This document shows positions 47,901 through 61,600 of a stretch of DNA of 64,000 bases, one piece after another (positions within the stretch are counted from its first letter, which is position 1; each line of letters begins with the position of its first letter). Source of the DNA: Gorsachius magnificus (taxonomy: Eukaryota; Chordata; Aves; Pelecaniformes; Ardeidae); contig CM067089.1 of assembly GCA_034008185.1 (NCBI GenBank), positions 24,834,213-24,898,212 of the forward strand. Reading direction: 5' to 3'. The position numbers and the translations under genes are program-made. Below the pieces are notes generated by a model. That model worked only from the letters and a program-made list of their open reading frames with translations, did not search any database and was not told the DNA's origin.

Positions 47901-50285
47901 TACGTTACTTCCTCAAGCAGTGCCTGAGCTCTGCTGGAAGATGGCTCCGTGGCTCTTCATCTCAGCCCACTTCACAAATGAAGAGCTCACTTCAAGAGCT
48001 AAAAATTACCTCCTCTTTCCATTGTGAAATCAATTCTCCCACGCTTATGCATATGTGAACGCAGCATCAGTTAAACAGTTCCGGAGTCTGAATACACACA
48101 AGTGCATAGCTGTCAAAATGTCATTGCAATGGTGCATGAGATTATCCTTCTCCTCTCAGGTGCTTTCCCAAAGTGCCACAGGCTGAGGAGTCAGTCATGA
48201 CATCTTGTCCCTTGCAGAAGCTTCAGAGACAGCGTTGCAAAGAGGCGTCTAGGGCAATGCACGTATCTGAAGTGGTTACTCTAGGCATCCCATGTCATAA
48301 TTCTGTGAGTGAACAAGGCAAGTGGATAGGGCAGAGCTTTTGATTTCTTTTAATCAAAATGGAGTTTGTACTAGTCCAGGAAAGACTGGACCTTCTTCAC
48401 ATAATGATACCTTCTATGGTACTTCCTTTGGCATTCAAGTCTCTACAGAAACACAGACTGCATGTTCAGTATCAGCCAGATTTTCTGTTTATTTTTTGAT
48501 TACTCCAAGTAAGCCACATCAGTGCAGAAAAAATCCAAATGTTCCAAAATAGTGGAAAGAAGAATAGAAAAGCAAACCTTTTTCCCACTCGTGAGCATTT
48601 GTTTTTTCACTCACATAAAGAAGAAGGGACCAGTTGCTTTTTGCCTGTGTCTTGTACTAGCTAATGTATAAAGTTATTGAATGCATTGACTCCTGTCTGT
48701 CTTGAAGCTCTTGATAAATGCTACTCCATTACATACTTAAAGGCTGCTGTGACTCACTGTTGAGTATCAATTCCATTTTTTTTCCAGACACTTTCATTTT
48801 GCTTGTGGTTTTTTTGCTACTTTCTTAGTCACATTCTAGAGTTACTCAAGGCAATGAGCTTTCTAGCAGGATAGTTTGTAGTAGAAGAATATTTTAATTA
48901 GGTATTGGGAATGTTTCCTGAAAGTAAAGAAGCCTGTAAATGTGAGAATTTAGATCAGAAAACTGAACCTTAAGAGTTACACCTGTCTAGTCAGGGGACA
49001 AAAAATTATCTAAAATTTGCAATCAAAATTGCTCTAAACCCAGCTCTTACCTTTTACTACAGAATACTTTGCAACAAACTATCTAAGACCAATAACTCTT
49101 TGCAGAAAGTACTTAGTTGGAAAATGTGAATTACCAGTAAATTAGAGAAAATCACTATCTGCTGGTGTGCAATTTGCTAGAATAAAAAAAGAGATGAAAT
49201 GTATTGAATATGTTACTTGTTATGAATTATTTGCCCATTACAAATTGATGCCCTGCACTTCTCATGGAGCTGAGCCATATAGTATTTCTCATTTTCTCTT
49301 CCTGTGCAGTTTATTAATATTCATTTTTTCCAGTTTCTCCTTACTTGCAAATCTTTCTTTTGCAAATGAAACAACATCTGCAACTAGCTATAAATATTTA
49401 TCACTTAAGAACAGTCATGACTTAAAGACACCTGAAGAGTGAGATTGGAGGACAATTGGTGATTGTGGGTCACTGATGCTGCAAAATTTAGAAATACTAA
49501 ATCTGAGGCATAAATTTACAACAAACGGTATTGTAAAGCATACAATAGCTCACCAAAATAGTAAAGCTTCTCGGACCTACACTCACCTGAAGAAATAAGT
49601 TCCTATTTGTGATTAGGTACACATGTTTAGATTAACCTTTCTTCTTGTTTGTAAGTAATGTGATGGGCTACTGTGGTGTGTAAAGACGACTATATCCTTC
49701 TTTACAATTCATGTTTTCTCTGTAGGGGAAAAATGCTTTTGCATGGCGTAGAGAGCAAATATGCTTAAAAAAAAATTAATGCTATAGGTTTGTTCTGGTG
49801 AAAAAAAAAGAGCCAACCCAAACCTATCAAGTGGGACAGTGACCCTCACCCAAATATATCCTTCAGTGTTTGAGGATTTAGGTTGAGCCTTTCAAAAGTC
49901 CTTTGTAAAATGAGAGGATATCATAGCTAATTTGGCCAGTCACTGAAAAATTTACTCACAGCTTGAAGCTGAAAGGTGCTTTCTGCTCACTGCAAACAAA
50001 GAATGGCAACAACCACACACTCGAAAAACCAAAATGAGAGAGGTTGTTAGCACTATCCAGATTTTTCTAACTGCATGGCCTTCCCTGGCAGAGCCATTGC
50101 ATCAGAGTTACAGCTGGGTAGGTTGTTTCCAGATTCTCCTGATCAGCCTCTCCTGAGGAAATCGGATCCTTTGTAGTGAGAATTTTCAGTGCTCTGCCCA
50201 AATCAAGACTCCTTCGCTTAGTGAACTTAGCTACCTTTTATAAACTGGATTTCATTCCTATTCAGAAGATCAATACAGAGCCTAT
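44901..50285. other. Non-coding segment, no gene recognised
   Basis: No supportable gene. AT-rich text at 45090-45290 has ATTATTTACTAACTAACTCA and similar words. A 12-base A run lies near 46591. The 114-codon minus-strand frame at 45542-45886 and the 91-codon plus-strand frame at 49167-49442 have no recognised domain. Confidence 0.5.
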
Positions 50286-51920
50286 ATGCTGCTGGTCCTG
50301 AGCTCAGAAGTGCATCTAGTTTCATATATGAAAGTGTGGCTTTCCAGAAAGTCAGGATCAAGTATAAAAGCACAGGTATGGACAGAGCTCTTGGGACTAC
50401 AACATGAGAAAAATCAGGGATGCAGACTGGAAGTTCAGATACAGCAATGGGTGAAGTCTGCAGGTCTGAAAGTTCCTAGAGGATGCTGAGGCAATTTTCA
50501 TGGCAGTTGCATGCTAAGATTAAGCCATTATTATACTAGTAAAAAATTCTTTGTCCTTTTTACTCCCTCTGCTTTTCTGTGTGTGGGTATTAATGGAACG
50601 CAGATGTTGGAATTGGCCTGCAAATCAGAGATGTTTGAAGCTGAGGGCACTCTTCTCGTTGCTGTTGCCCCCTGAGCACTTAGTGACTGTTCCTGTATGA
50701 TCACTGGACAGTCTCACTGCCTTCAGGGAGAATGATAGAAGTGCTAAATGCCTATTTCTTCTGTTGCATACCTAGCATACTCTAGAAATTCTGGAAATCA
50801 TTTGCAAGGTAGGACCTGAACCATCAGCTGACTCCACTGGGACATGACTCCTTAACTTTTTGATGTATGCACAGATAAAAGTCCTTCCATGAGCGATTGT
50901 TTCCAGGGATAAGGGTACGTGAGTGAATAATTTCTCACAGTAATGACAAATGCAGTCCCTAGTGAGCTAGCTAACCCTTAAATGCTCTCTGTATAAAATG
51001 TCTTTTTTTTCAGCTAAAACTTAATGGGGGAATTTGGGGTATATGCAGTGTAATTCCTCAGACAGGAATTTGCTCAGGACTTCCTGCAAGAGCACAGTGG
51101 AATTTGCAGTCATTGCATTTGTCAGGATGTCAGGTGTACAAGATGGCATCTCTCTAGGAGATAGTAGCTTTATTAGTGGGCACATTTATTACTGCTTTAT
51201 TAGTGATTCAGAAAGGAAAAATGATGCTGAATTAATAGCTTTAATCGCTTCTTGCTACAGCCTGCACTTTCCTTAGAAACTCCCCAATCAAACATATAGA
51301 ACCAGGTCTCTCTAGGTGTAACTCCTCCAGACACAGCCGGGAGCGAGCTGTTGGTTGGGATGTGACCTGTATTTGTCAGTGCAGTGTCTCAGTGCACTGG
51401 GGCTAGAAAGGAAAGGACCGAACACAAATACTTTGGTATCATGAAGAAGCCTACCTATCCCGCGCCTTCTCTGCAGATAAATATGTTATGAGGAGATGTG
51501 ATGATGGGTGCCAGAATCTCTCTCTTATCTGTGGTCAAGCCACAGGCACAGCCTTCCAAGTATTGTGTTGATGACTTTTTAAACTACTAGCTGAAAGCAC
51601 GCACCTCTTCTGGAGGGAATGGCAACAAAAATGAGGGTTTTTTTTTTTTTGTTTGACTTCTATAGAGAAATACGCACCAACAAGTGTATATTCTTAGACC
51701 ATGTGAAATTTTAAGGCAACAAAACTCTTGGAAGTAATACTGAATCTCTACCAAAAGTAACCTTGGACTAGCTTGTTCTTTGGTGATTTTATCAGCTTCT
51801 GCTGAACAGTCATCTAGTCTTTAAGGTTCTGCAAAAGTCCATGATAGGACCACTTGTGTTTAGCTTGTAATAAAAAAAGAAATAATACAGGGACTTTCAA
51901 ATTTCAGAGTAAACTTGGAG
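50286..51920. other. Non-coding segment, no gene recognised
   Basis: No supportable gene. CAGCTGACTCCACTGGGACA near 50825 may be a degraded core of the palindromic amniote repeats. A 12-base T run sits near 51640. The short frames at 50286-50489 and 51034-51276 show no domain. Confidence 0.48.
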
Positions 51921-51966
51921 GATGATAACTTCAATGTAGTCAGCTGCATTTACAGCCACTGTATCC
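51921..51966. repeat. Possible palindromic amniote repeat relic
   Basis: ATAACTTCAATGTAGTCAGC followed by TGCATTTACAGCCACTG parallels GACTTCAATGGAGCTACGCT and GATTTACACCAGCTG. Only one half-element is visible. Confidence 0.33.
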
Positions 51967-53134
51967 ACCTACCCTAGGACTGGTGTGTAAGGACATGTTC
52001 AAAATTATGGCTTTGGCCTGAGAATAGTTCATCATGTTTTTCCATCAGTTAGTTCTCTTCTGTCTCAAACCAACCATCACTGCAGCACAAATCTGGACTG
52101 AAAAAAATGTCAACAGAATGTTGGGTGCAAATCAGTTGGGTGTGGAATAATTTAGAAGTCCACTCTGCAGTCTCATGCTCCATCTCTAGGAGAAGAACTT
52201 CTTTCTCCCCTTCAAGTAGTAAGGCAACTCTGGAAAGTGACTTTTCTCCACCCCCATCCTCACCCACCCATATTGTACAGAATAAATCAAGCTTTTGGAG
52301 ATGAAAGTGCTCGGGATTGGAAACCTGGAATAAATTTTAAAATATTGCAGAATTATCAAATTAATAGGGTTCACACCTTGTGATCCAAGGAATCTGATGC
52401 TCTCAGCCAAATTAGTGAATGAATACAGGATTACTGGAACATCTCAGTTAGCACTTATAGCCAAATGTTGACTTACCTGTCTATCTCAAAACTGTTTCTT
52501 CTTTTTGCCCACCCTCACCATACTGGCCTGTTGGTAACTTACTGTAATCATAGGCCTGTATCGTTAATCAGGAAACTGGTGCTATCAGTAACAGCTGACA
52601 AAATTAATCTGTGTTGTCCTACAGTCCAAATTCCTTTGTCTCTTTATTTGTTTCTCTGTTGTAGACCTAAGTCTGGTAATTTGATTGTTGCTTAAAGATA
52701 CAAGGGTAGCTCTTCTCTGTGATGGTAGAGAAATTAATTGGCTTGAGAAATGGATCTTAACTTTCTTACCTGCAGTGATAGAAGTGACAGGTGAGTCACC
52801 ACTGTCCGCATCACCATGTTCTATCAGAAAGATTCTAAATTGTAACTGTAATTTCTGTTTTAGTTTTTTTTCAAAATAAATGAATATGATGTTAAAACGA
52901 AAATTTTCAAGAAAATATCCCAAGGCTGCGAGTGAGTCAAAAAAACCCCTGTTCCTAACCTGCCAAGAGAAAGGCAAAGAGAGATCTTCTGGCAAAACAA
53001 AAGCATTTAAAATGTCTGGAAGCACTTGAACTTCTCTCTTCTATTGGGAATGAAGCAGCATACAGGAAATGTGCTGAATCACTCGCTGTCCCTTAATATA
53101 CCACTATATAAAAGGTCTTTGCCCAGACTCAGTG
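51967..53134. other. Non-coding segment, no gene recognised
   Basis: No supportable gene. The 146-codon minus-strand frame at 52585-53025 overlaps a plus-strand frame at 52685-52879. Its translation has no domain I know, and no coding signature beyond openness was seen. Confidence 0.45.
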
Positions 53135-53200
53135 GTGTCTTCATTTTACAGGCAAGCAATTAGCTGAAAAGAAAACTGTAAAGCATGTCTTGCCCATTCC
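53135..53200 (-). mobile_element. Possible MIR SINE relic
   Basis: TCTTCATTTTACAGGCAAGC, then ACTGTAAAGCATGTCTTGCC and CA, parallel the antisense MIR words CCCATTTTACAGATGAGGAA and GAGGTTAAGTGACTTGCCCA. The spacing between the boxes fits, but the middle (GAAACTGAGGCA) is nearly lost. Confidence 0.35.
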
Positions 53201-56200
53201 ACCTTTGTACATTACTGTATATTCAGCCTGATAGAAGCAACCTGACTCGGAATAATTCATTAGCTTTTTAAGGGTTATATAGCATATTCATACTGTTAAC
53301 AATTGAGGAAATCAATGTAAGGAGAAATGCAAAGCACTATAGTCTTTTTTTATATGGTGATTTGCTAGAAAGTTCTAGTACATGTTTTTTAAGATCCCAA
53401 CTCCAATAAACCCTGCCATGTTACTCTACTGTAAATACAAGTTTAATTTTTCTTCAGTAAACCCATAAAAATAACAAACACACCCCACTGATTTGCCATT
53501 AAAGAGTGTCCTTTCACTTTGCTGCCTTCAAGTTACCTCCTCAACAACTGTGCCGGCTCCTGAGGTTTGCTCAGAGGAGTGCAGGGAAAATGGAAGTGGA
53601 GCAGTAAGTAGATGGAAGAACACCGTTGGTTGTTATTCCCTCCAGCTTCAGCACCTGCATTCACATGAGTAAGTGCTATGCACTTAATAAATTGCAAATT
53701 GTTTGTGGTGGTAAATGAGGGAAGCTGCAATTCGGCTAAACTGGGATTCATGTTCCTGAATGAATTTTTCAGGAAGTGGGGTGAGAGATACCAGGGAGTC
53801 TTATTCCAAACCACAACAGTAAGAGGATCTTTACTCTTTATTTTGCTGGGAAGAGGTTAACTACACCAAGTAGCTGTGTTTTTAATAATTTATTAATTAT
53901 TCTGGATGGCTAACTGGAGACATCTTAAAGCAGAAATCACTGAGCTGCTTTTCTCTCAGAAAGGAACGTCCCTTCACAGCTGATTTTTCAAACCTTAACC
54001 TTGGTCTTGCTGTAACAGTTTATCAGATTAGTCTATATGCGCACATTTGTGCTACTTGGAGTGTGTAAGAAATTGTGTTGTAGGTGATTCATAAATAATC
54101 TGCCTTTTATTTTTCCTAAAATCCACACCACCAGCAAAAGAAAACAACCTAAACTCAAACTGGGATTGTTTGTGCTAATGATGTAGGGAAGTAATTTACC
54201 TCTATAGCTTTCAAGCATAGTGTGGGATAAACCTCCTGCGATCTTGAGAAATGCATAAACTTCTGTGCATGTTCCTTTTACTTTTAAGCTCTTTAATATC
54301 TGCTTAAGAATTAAGCATTAACTTGAACAAGTTCACCTTAATCATTCATAAGGAAATAGAAAATGAAAGAGCTCTCATTCCCAGAATAAAGCGGGGGGGG
54401 GCACACCGATAACTGAACTTCATTTTAGTTTTGACACTTAGAAAACTGCATGTTTAGCATATCACTTAGCAGAGGTTAATGCTAACTGTCAGTGGAATGA
54501 GCTGATGAAGTAATGATTAATATAGTCAGTGTTTGCAAATGAAATTCCCTGGTAAAATACAAATAAACCAAAAATGGTCACATTTGAATTTCTCAGTTGG
54601 AAAAAAAGCAGGATAAGTTGGGAGTGGGGTTCTTGCTATTTTTCAGTATTGCCCAAGCTTCCCTCCCTGTTTTGTTTTGTTGGGGTTTTTTTTAATGCAA
54701 GTCCAAAAAATTAGTGCAAAAGAATTTATCTCAATCTGCTTCATATTTTTTTAAGCAAAACAGTATGCTCAAAAGATAAAAGAAAAAACTTTTTTTCATT
54801 GATATACCAATAAGATTTGACCCCTTAGTTAATTTATATGGTAGACAGTTTTATATCCGCTAAGTTAGCACCATGGTTTACAACAATTTATTTTAAAAAA
54901 ATCTTACAAAAGTGGGCAGTAAATTTAAGTGCTTTCTAACAGCTGTCTTCAAAGGCCATCACCCCATATCAGATATTCAATAAACCCTCTGTTGCAATAC
55001 CGAGTGGTTACATCATGCCAAAGATTATTTGCTCAATTTGGATATTAAATGATAGATGAATTTTTTTTTTATCTATTCATTACAGCTTTTGGCCTTCTTG
55101 TAACGGAAGTTATTTAATTTACTAGCCAAACCTAGATTACAAATACTCACAAACTGTGTCTAAGCCTAGTGGTTCTGGTCCTGTTCTCAGGAAAAATAAA
55201 GTCAAAGGAGCTACTCGGTTACATAAAATACAGAGTCTATATCAGTATTTGTAGACTCAGAATATTAAGCAGTTACTCTGCATAATTTTATGATTCTTAT
55301 GAGTAAAGTATAAGGAGGAATTAAAGTTCTGCCAAGTCACAGAGGACACAGCAGCTAAAAATTTCCAGTAGCCCCTGCTGCTGGATGAAGGCTCCGTGGT
55401 GCAGTACTTTAAGACCCAACGTGCTGCTTTCAATCCTAGCCTGCGAGAGGGCCCCTGAATCCTGAAAGCACGGTGAGCAAGGACTGCAGCTCACAGCAGT
55501 CAGATATTCTGGGTAATCTCATTGCTCATCAACCCGGAGCTTTCTGCCTAGGACATAGGACACAAACATAATTTAGGCAGGCTTCTACATTTGCTAAACT
55601 TCTAAAGAAACATCGAACTAATACCAGGCTATTTCAGAGGTTGTTATAGTTGGCAACTAGTCGGTCCAGTATATTCCAGTAAGGGGAAATCTCTTCTTTC
55701 CTTCTTGCGCTTCCCAAAATAAGAACAACTGCATGTCTTCTCCTGGGGACATATTTGTCACAATTAGGCAAGAGATACGTACCACAGCATATGCTTTTTC
55801 TTCCTCATTTTGGCTTCTTTCCCTACTGCATAGTAATAGGTCTGACTGCCTAGTGTGCTAAAAGAGCCATATTTCAGCAGCACCCCAGGCTGTGTGTCTG
55901 AACAGCAGGTTTTTCCTCTGTTGTTCTATTGGAATTAAGTGCAATGGTTTGCTTTGTTCAGAATATTTTCTGTCTGGTTTTGCCTGTCTTTGTTTTCATC
56001 ACTCCATGCTAGAATTTCTTGGCTATGAAGCCTAAGTGAGGGCAGTGCTACCTCCATGAGATTCTGCCTGCCACCGCGGGAACCTCAGCACAGCAGCTCA
56101 CTGTGCTTTCTCAGTCAGAACCAGTGTTACTCAAGGATCCCTTCAAACTGATGTTCTCTTTCTTTCCCTTTGGCAGAAAAAGTTTCCCCTCACCTGGAAA

Positions 56201-58580
56201 TACTCCGACACTACAGAAATAGTGCTTGCATGCCCTAGCCATCGGGAGCACTGAGACGTGAAGTGACTACTTCCATATACAGAACGAGGCTCCCAGGTGC
56301 CAGATGTAGTTATGGGTAACTCCAGTGACACTAGGGATGAACTTGTCCCATTGAGTTATTGTCTTATAAACGTTCACTCAAGGATAGAAAACACAACTAG
56401 GGACATATTAAATACTGTATTTCTATAAATGGCCTGAACCAAAGACCAGGGGAGTCAGTGGGAATCTTTCCAGTAATTCCTGTATGCTTTGAATCGGACT
56501 ATAAATGCTTTCAGCCAGGAACGTGACTCGGAACCAGATTGTACAGATGATCCAAGGTCATTGAGGCAACTTGCTTCAGCTGAATACGATGTGAGGGGCT
56601 AGAATGCTTTGATGTCCTTGTCATTAACTTTTATGCTGCATAGACAAACCTTTTGCCTCATGAATGACATGAGAAAGATGTGACCCTGGAGAATAAGGGC
56701 TGAGAGAGCAGAGTTCAGCCAGGTTTGTTTTCCTGCCGTGGGTTACCATATTGTTCTGCCTGTGCAGGATCCAGACCTTGATGTGCAGCAGTCAGCTGAG
56801 AACCTTTCCCTGTCCATTCTCCTTAGTTAGTTATGAGGGGTTTTATAGTCTTAGAACTTACTTATCAGTCCTGAGTGTGTACTTGGGCTATACTCCGTAA
56901 CACAATTTACTCTCTCAGTTGCTGTACTTCTATCTGAGAAACACAGCAGTGAATGAACACGAAACTGTCTATTAGGTGGGATCAAAAGCACTGTGCATCA
57001 TCAGGAAATAAGGTAAGAATGAAATGGAAACCTTTCTTAGGGGCAGATAAAATGGCTTACAAAGGTTTCACACGCTAATCCAGTCAACCAGCACTGTGAT
57101 TGCTGGAACCGTTACAGTGTAGTTTGACAGGTTGAAGTTGTGAGAACACTGACATATATTTCTATTATTATTTAGGTTACTTAAACTGCTGTACCTCAGG
57201 AATAATTCTTAATCCATCAGATTTTTAATACAATATAATAAAGCATAACTTAAATTCTGCTGGAAAAATGCCTTCCTTGATATCTATAAGATCTCACACA
57301 TTCATGTTCCCATATATTTCTAAGGCAAATATAAGCAAAATAATCCATTAGTATTCAAAGAGGGAAATGTAATTAGAAATAAAAATGTGAGATAACCACA
57401 TCCACCTTCCCAAAAAGAGATTTACATTAAAGAGTAAGATGAAAGTGTTTGCTCTTAAAGCTTTTTTTACTGGGTAATTCCTAACAGAACAGACGTTTTT
57501 TTGCTCTTGTTTCACATAGCTGTCCCAAACCAAGTAAGGGCTACATTTATCTTCAGTTCTGAATTTCTGAACTTGTGCTGTTGTCGTTCAGCAGCTCTTC
57601 TTGGATTAAATACATCATCATTTACTCTATTAGAAAATACATGTATGGGTGTATTATGGAATTTGCATTCCATTACCTTGGTTTGCATGCCATAAAACAT
57701 TTATTACACCCTTGGGCTACAGTCTTAATAAGGACTGGGTGAAATGCACTAATGTGGTCTTGGCCTTGCTATAGAACAAAAGATTAATGCTCTTTGATGT
57801 CACCCAGCTAATAGTTGTGCTCGCCAATTTGTCCCTTCAAAAGACATTACAGTCACACAGACAATCCCTGTAAGACTAAACTGAGCAAAAAATGTTTAAA
57901 CCAAACCACAAGCTGAAGCCCAGTTAACCAAATAAGCATTACATTAGATTTTCATCTCTAAAAATAAAGGTATGCAAGTTCCTTTCAGCAAGGGAAGGAA
58001 GACCTTCCATGTTTTATTTTATCCTCTCCTTTTCTGATTATACCCTGCTGACATCAAGTTTAAAAAAAGCCATCAATATTTTCTTATATTTTATGGCAGA
58101 TACAAAATAACATTTTAGTTAAGCTCCTGGAAGACATATATCAATACTGTCTACAATCCCAAGCCTCTCAGGCCCTTCTCATGCAATAAATTTCACTTGC
58201 CTCTGATAAAACTATTGAATTTTTTATCTACCTGCTCCTCTTCAGAGAGAGGAGGAAGAAGTTGTCCCTTTAACCTTAAGAGACAACTTTGAGTTTTTTA
58301 AACTTTCTTTACAAAATGCATAGCTAATGTTGCTGTAGTGTATAAAAAACCCTATTGCAAATAAACCACCCTGTCATACCAGCAGACGTTGCAATCTTGT
58401 CAGACTTCATGAACTGAGCAGTGGATCAATATTTGGATGAAAGACAACAGGGTAAAAACTGTAAGGGGGAGCCTCGCGGTGCAGGAGGCAGGCATCTCCC
58501 TGAGCCAGTGTCCCGGTAGCTGGGGGGTGTCTGTACTCCTGCATGTGCCAACTTTCTGATGATCCTAAATTGAGAAAGAG
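53201..58580. other. Non-coding segment, no gene recognised
   Basis: No supportable gene. AT-rich text with conserved-looking words (AAGTAATGATTAATATAGTC near 54507, then TTTGCAAATGAAA at about 54532-54544) occurs at 54280-54560. A run of 8 G lies near 54393. At 55388-55450 a weak tRNA-like pattern is visible and is treated as a finding only. Confidence 0.48.
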
Positions 58581-58665
58581 GGCCCAGTGCACCATATGAT
58601 GTAAATCAGCATTGTGATATTGAAAGCAGGGGAGTGACAGTGACTTACACCAGCTGAGTATTTTG
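58581..58665. repeat. Palindromic amniote repeat relic
   Basis: GGCCCAGTGCACC, ATGATGTAAATCAGCATTGT and ACTTACACCAGCTGAGTATT with TT match the two ends of the repeat family: GGCCCAGATCCTCAGCTGGT, GTAAATCAGC and TTTACACCAGCTGAGGATCT. The central CATTGACTTC box has decayed to ATATTGAAAGC. Both arms are present, so this is close to a full-length element. Confidence 0.55.
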
Positions 58666-61600
58666 ACAAGGCTGTATTATTTGTCACACTGTGCTGTGTT
58701 CCAGCCTGGAGATACGGCACTATGCCCGCTTGGATTTTCCAAATAGTTTCAACAGATGATTTTCCTGGTGCTGCAATTTCATATTTTTACCAAAATGGTT
58801 TTGCAATGTCCTTTCTAATTGGAAACCAGCTGCTGGTATTTCCAACTAGAGGTGGCTGTGCTTTGGAGATGAAGGAAGCCTGTGTCTGTCTGAAGCAAAG
58901 CTGTTTGTAATTATGTAATATAAAGCATTAGATATATAATCAGCATGTACTAAACTAAAATCCTTTTCAAGCTCTAGTGTATTGACTGGCAGGCAAAAGC
59001 ATGCTTATATAGCATACAAAAATTATAAAGCTTTCAAAAACACTAAAGTAGTGGTCATAAGGCAATCCTCTGCAAGCAGTTGTGATTAATGTAGCAGATG
59101 AGCCAAAGTGAACATCTTTTTTTCTTTTTTCTTTCTTATTGCAAGAGAAAGCAGAGTCTGTTTTAAAAGTCCCAGTGCACAGGGAGTATGGCAACACAGA
59201 GAGGAAACTAAGACTCTACGGTATCTTTTGATAAATAAATTATAAAAAATGAATGAGAAATTGATGTTCGTTGAATGGCAGATGGAAAATGTCTTTTTAT
59301 AAGTTAAGTATAGCCCCGCAAATAGTAGCAAATACAGTGTGCCTAATACTGCCTGCAAATGAGATGACAAAAATAATCCGGATTGTGTTCTTTTTTCCAA
59401 GACTTATTTTGAAGTAAACATTTTTAATATTTCTCTAACTACATGGCAGGCTGTGTGTTGCTGTTCGTGTATATCTTACACACCAGGCATATGATATATG
59501 AAACAACAAGCATTAACAGTGGGGATAGATACCTGTAAACTTATTTAGGTTAGCAGTTTTAAAGGGAAGTCTTTACAAACCTCCAGAAAGCTGTGTAAAA
59601 CTTTAATCATTATGTGTGCATAAGCATAAAAACATTTCTGTTCTAAACATATATGTTTTGCATTACAAAGGTAGTACCTTCACTTCAAACCCCAAAGCCT
59701 GAAGTAAAATGTAACAGGACTGGCCATGCAGATTTGGGGACCTAATATGGGGAGTAATACAATGTTTAGTTAAACAGCAAGGAAATTAACTATCTAAATG
59801 CCAGGGTTTTTCAGTTGGCTATGTAGAATCACCTTTCTTTCTCCTTTTCAGAATGCCAGATTACCTGTAATGATCACAAGGCAATTGGACTGCAGCCTTA
59901 AAAAAACCTCCACTGACACTGGTGCGTGGGTCTGTGCAGTACCATAAGACATTTATTTCAAAACCAATTTCAAGCGAATTGCAAGTGTTGCTTCCTCTGC
60001 CTGGTTGGATTTGTGATTTAAGTCTCTCATCTAAGTCCCAGTTAAACCTGCCTCTCCTCAGCTTGAGTTCTGGCAAACTCAGGGTCTGGTGTCTTTGTGT
60101 TTGGAAGCTGCTGAACTGTCTCTGTCTGCCTACCAGGTAACTGTTACAGGGAAGAATAAAGATATTCCACTCCCAGGTATAAAGTAGGCTGATCTCTTCG
60201 TATTTTCTTCCCGTACAAGCAGCACATCTCTCTCAGCAACTGTGTTTGTGCTGGCTTCTGCCTGTGGTTCCTGTTTTCCCTTTGGCTGGCTGGCGGGTCA
60301 GAAATTCTGCTGGTTTGCCGTTAGACTACCTAATTGCAGAGCCTGAAACAGAGAGGCCAGGCCTGTTCTGCTCCTCTCCACAAACCCTTCCCAGCATGGC
60401 AGCCAAATGTGACTACTCTTTGTGTGAGTTTGCTATATTGCAGTGTGATGCTACAGCTCTGAATGACAAAACATCTGCCCCACGAGAAGTTGATTGTTGC
60501 TTTTATCTCAGAGCTTGGTGGGTAACATGTTATTGCTGTCAACCTTGATTCCCCTCTCTCCTTACACAGATACCTTCCACAAACAATGACATATCTTTGC
60601 AAGACCAAGTTTAGCTATTAATTGGCTGCTACAAAACCAGCTTAAGGTCTTGAATCAAAAAGTGCCATGATAGAATACAGAAGGTTGGTTGGGAGCTCCT
60701 ACTTCCTTGGGACCTCTGTATACTTCTCTATACTTCGCTAGGAGTTGTTTCTTTAAATCAGATACTCTTCAGGAAACAGAGCATCTAAAATGCTCTTCTC
60801 TCCTCCCCCAACGACCCCAAACTGTATGTTGTTAGTCCTTACTGCGATCCCATGTTATTTCCATCAGTCTCTTGCTACTCAGTAAGAAAGACATTTTGTT
60901 TACCTCTTACAGTCTTACACTCACTGTATTGTCACAGACTCTATTTCAAAACTATCACTGAATTATCTTTTTCACCTTTCTCCTTTCTTTTCTTATTTTA
61001 TACACATAGAGTTCTGGCACACGGGAAAAAAAAACAGAATTGTCCAAGATGTCCATGTTGAAACATCTAAGCTTTGATTTCTCTTAGTATTTGGGGTTTT
61101 ACAAAATGGATCTAAAGTTCAAAGTGAAGCTCCAGTCCAAACCAAGTACAGTTTGAATTGGCCAGTGTTTCATGTTGATCACTTGAAGCTTAAGGAATAA
61201 CACAGCTGGTGACTCCTTCTAAAGTCTTAAAGTGGCTTGTTCAGCATCATATAAAAATTCTTTGGCAAAAGAAAGATAAGCTCCGATTTTTAACAGTGGC
61301 ATTCAGTGGTTTTAGCCATAACTGCTTTTTTGATGTGTTTTAACTAGTGGAAGAGACGAGGTATGAATCCTACCACACACCAGGTTCATTGCTTACACTG
61401 TTCTGGGCACAGCACCCAGCCTGTGCTCTGAACAGGACAGTAGTTTTATGGAATAAACAGGATGCTTCATGGTATACATGGCAAAGGAACCAAAATAAAG
61501 CTGTGTGGCTAGTTTGGTTCCCATAACCTAAATCTTGATCGACAAGAACTACTAAAAGATTACTTTTGCTCTACATTTAAAACAAACAGTACTTACAGCA

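Noticed and set aside
52585..53025. 146-codon minus-strand open frame
   Set aside because: AT-rich sequence with chance openness. Aromatic and Lys/Gln runs come from A/T-rich codons, and no domain or homologous family is recognised.
60669..60720. Second CR1 3' end
   Set aside because: A few words (ATAGAATACAGAAGGTTGGT, GGGACCTCTG) resemble CR1, but spacing and intervening sequence do not follow the consensus.
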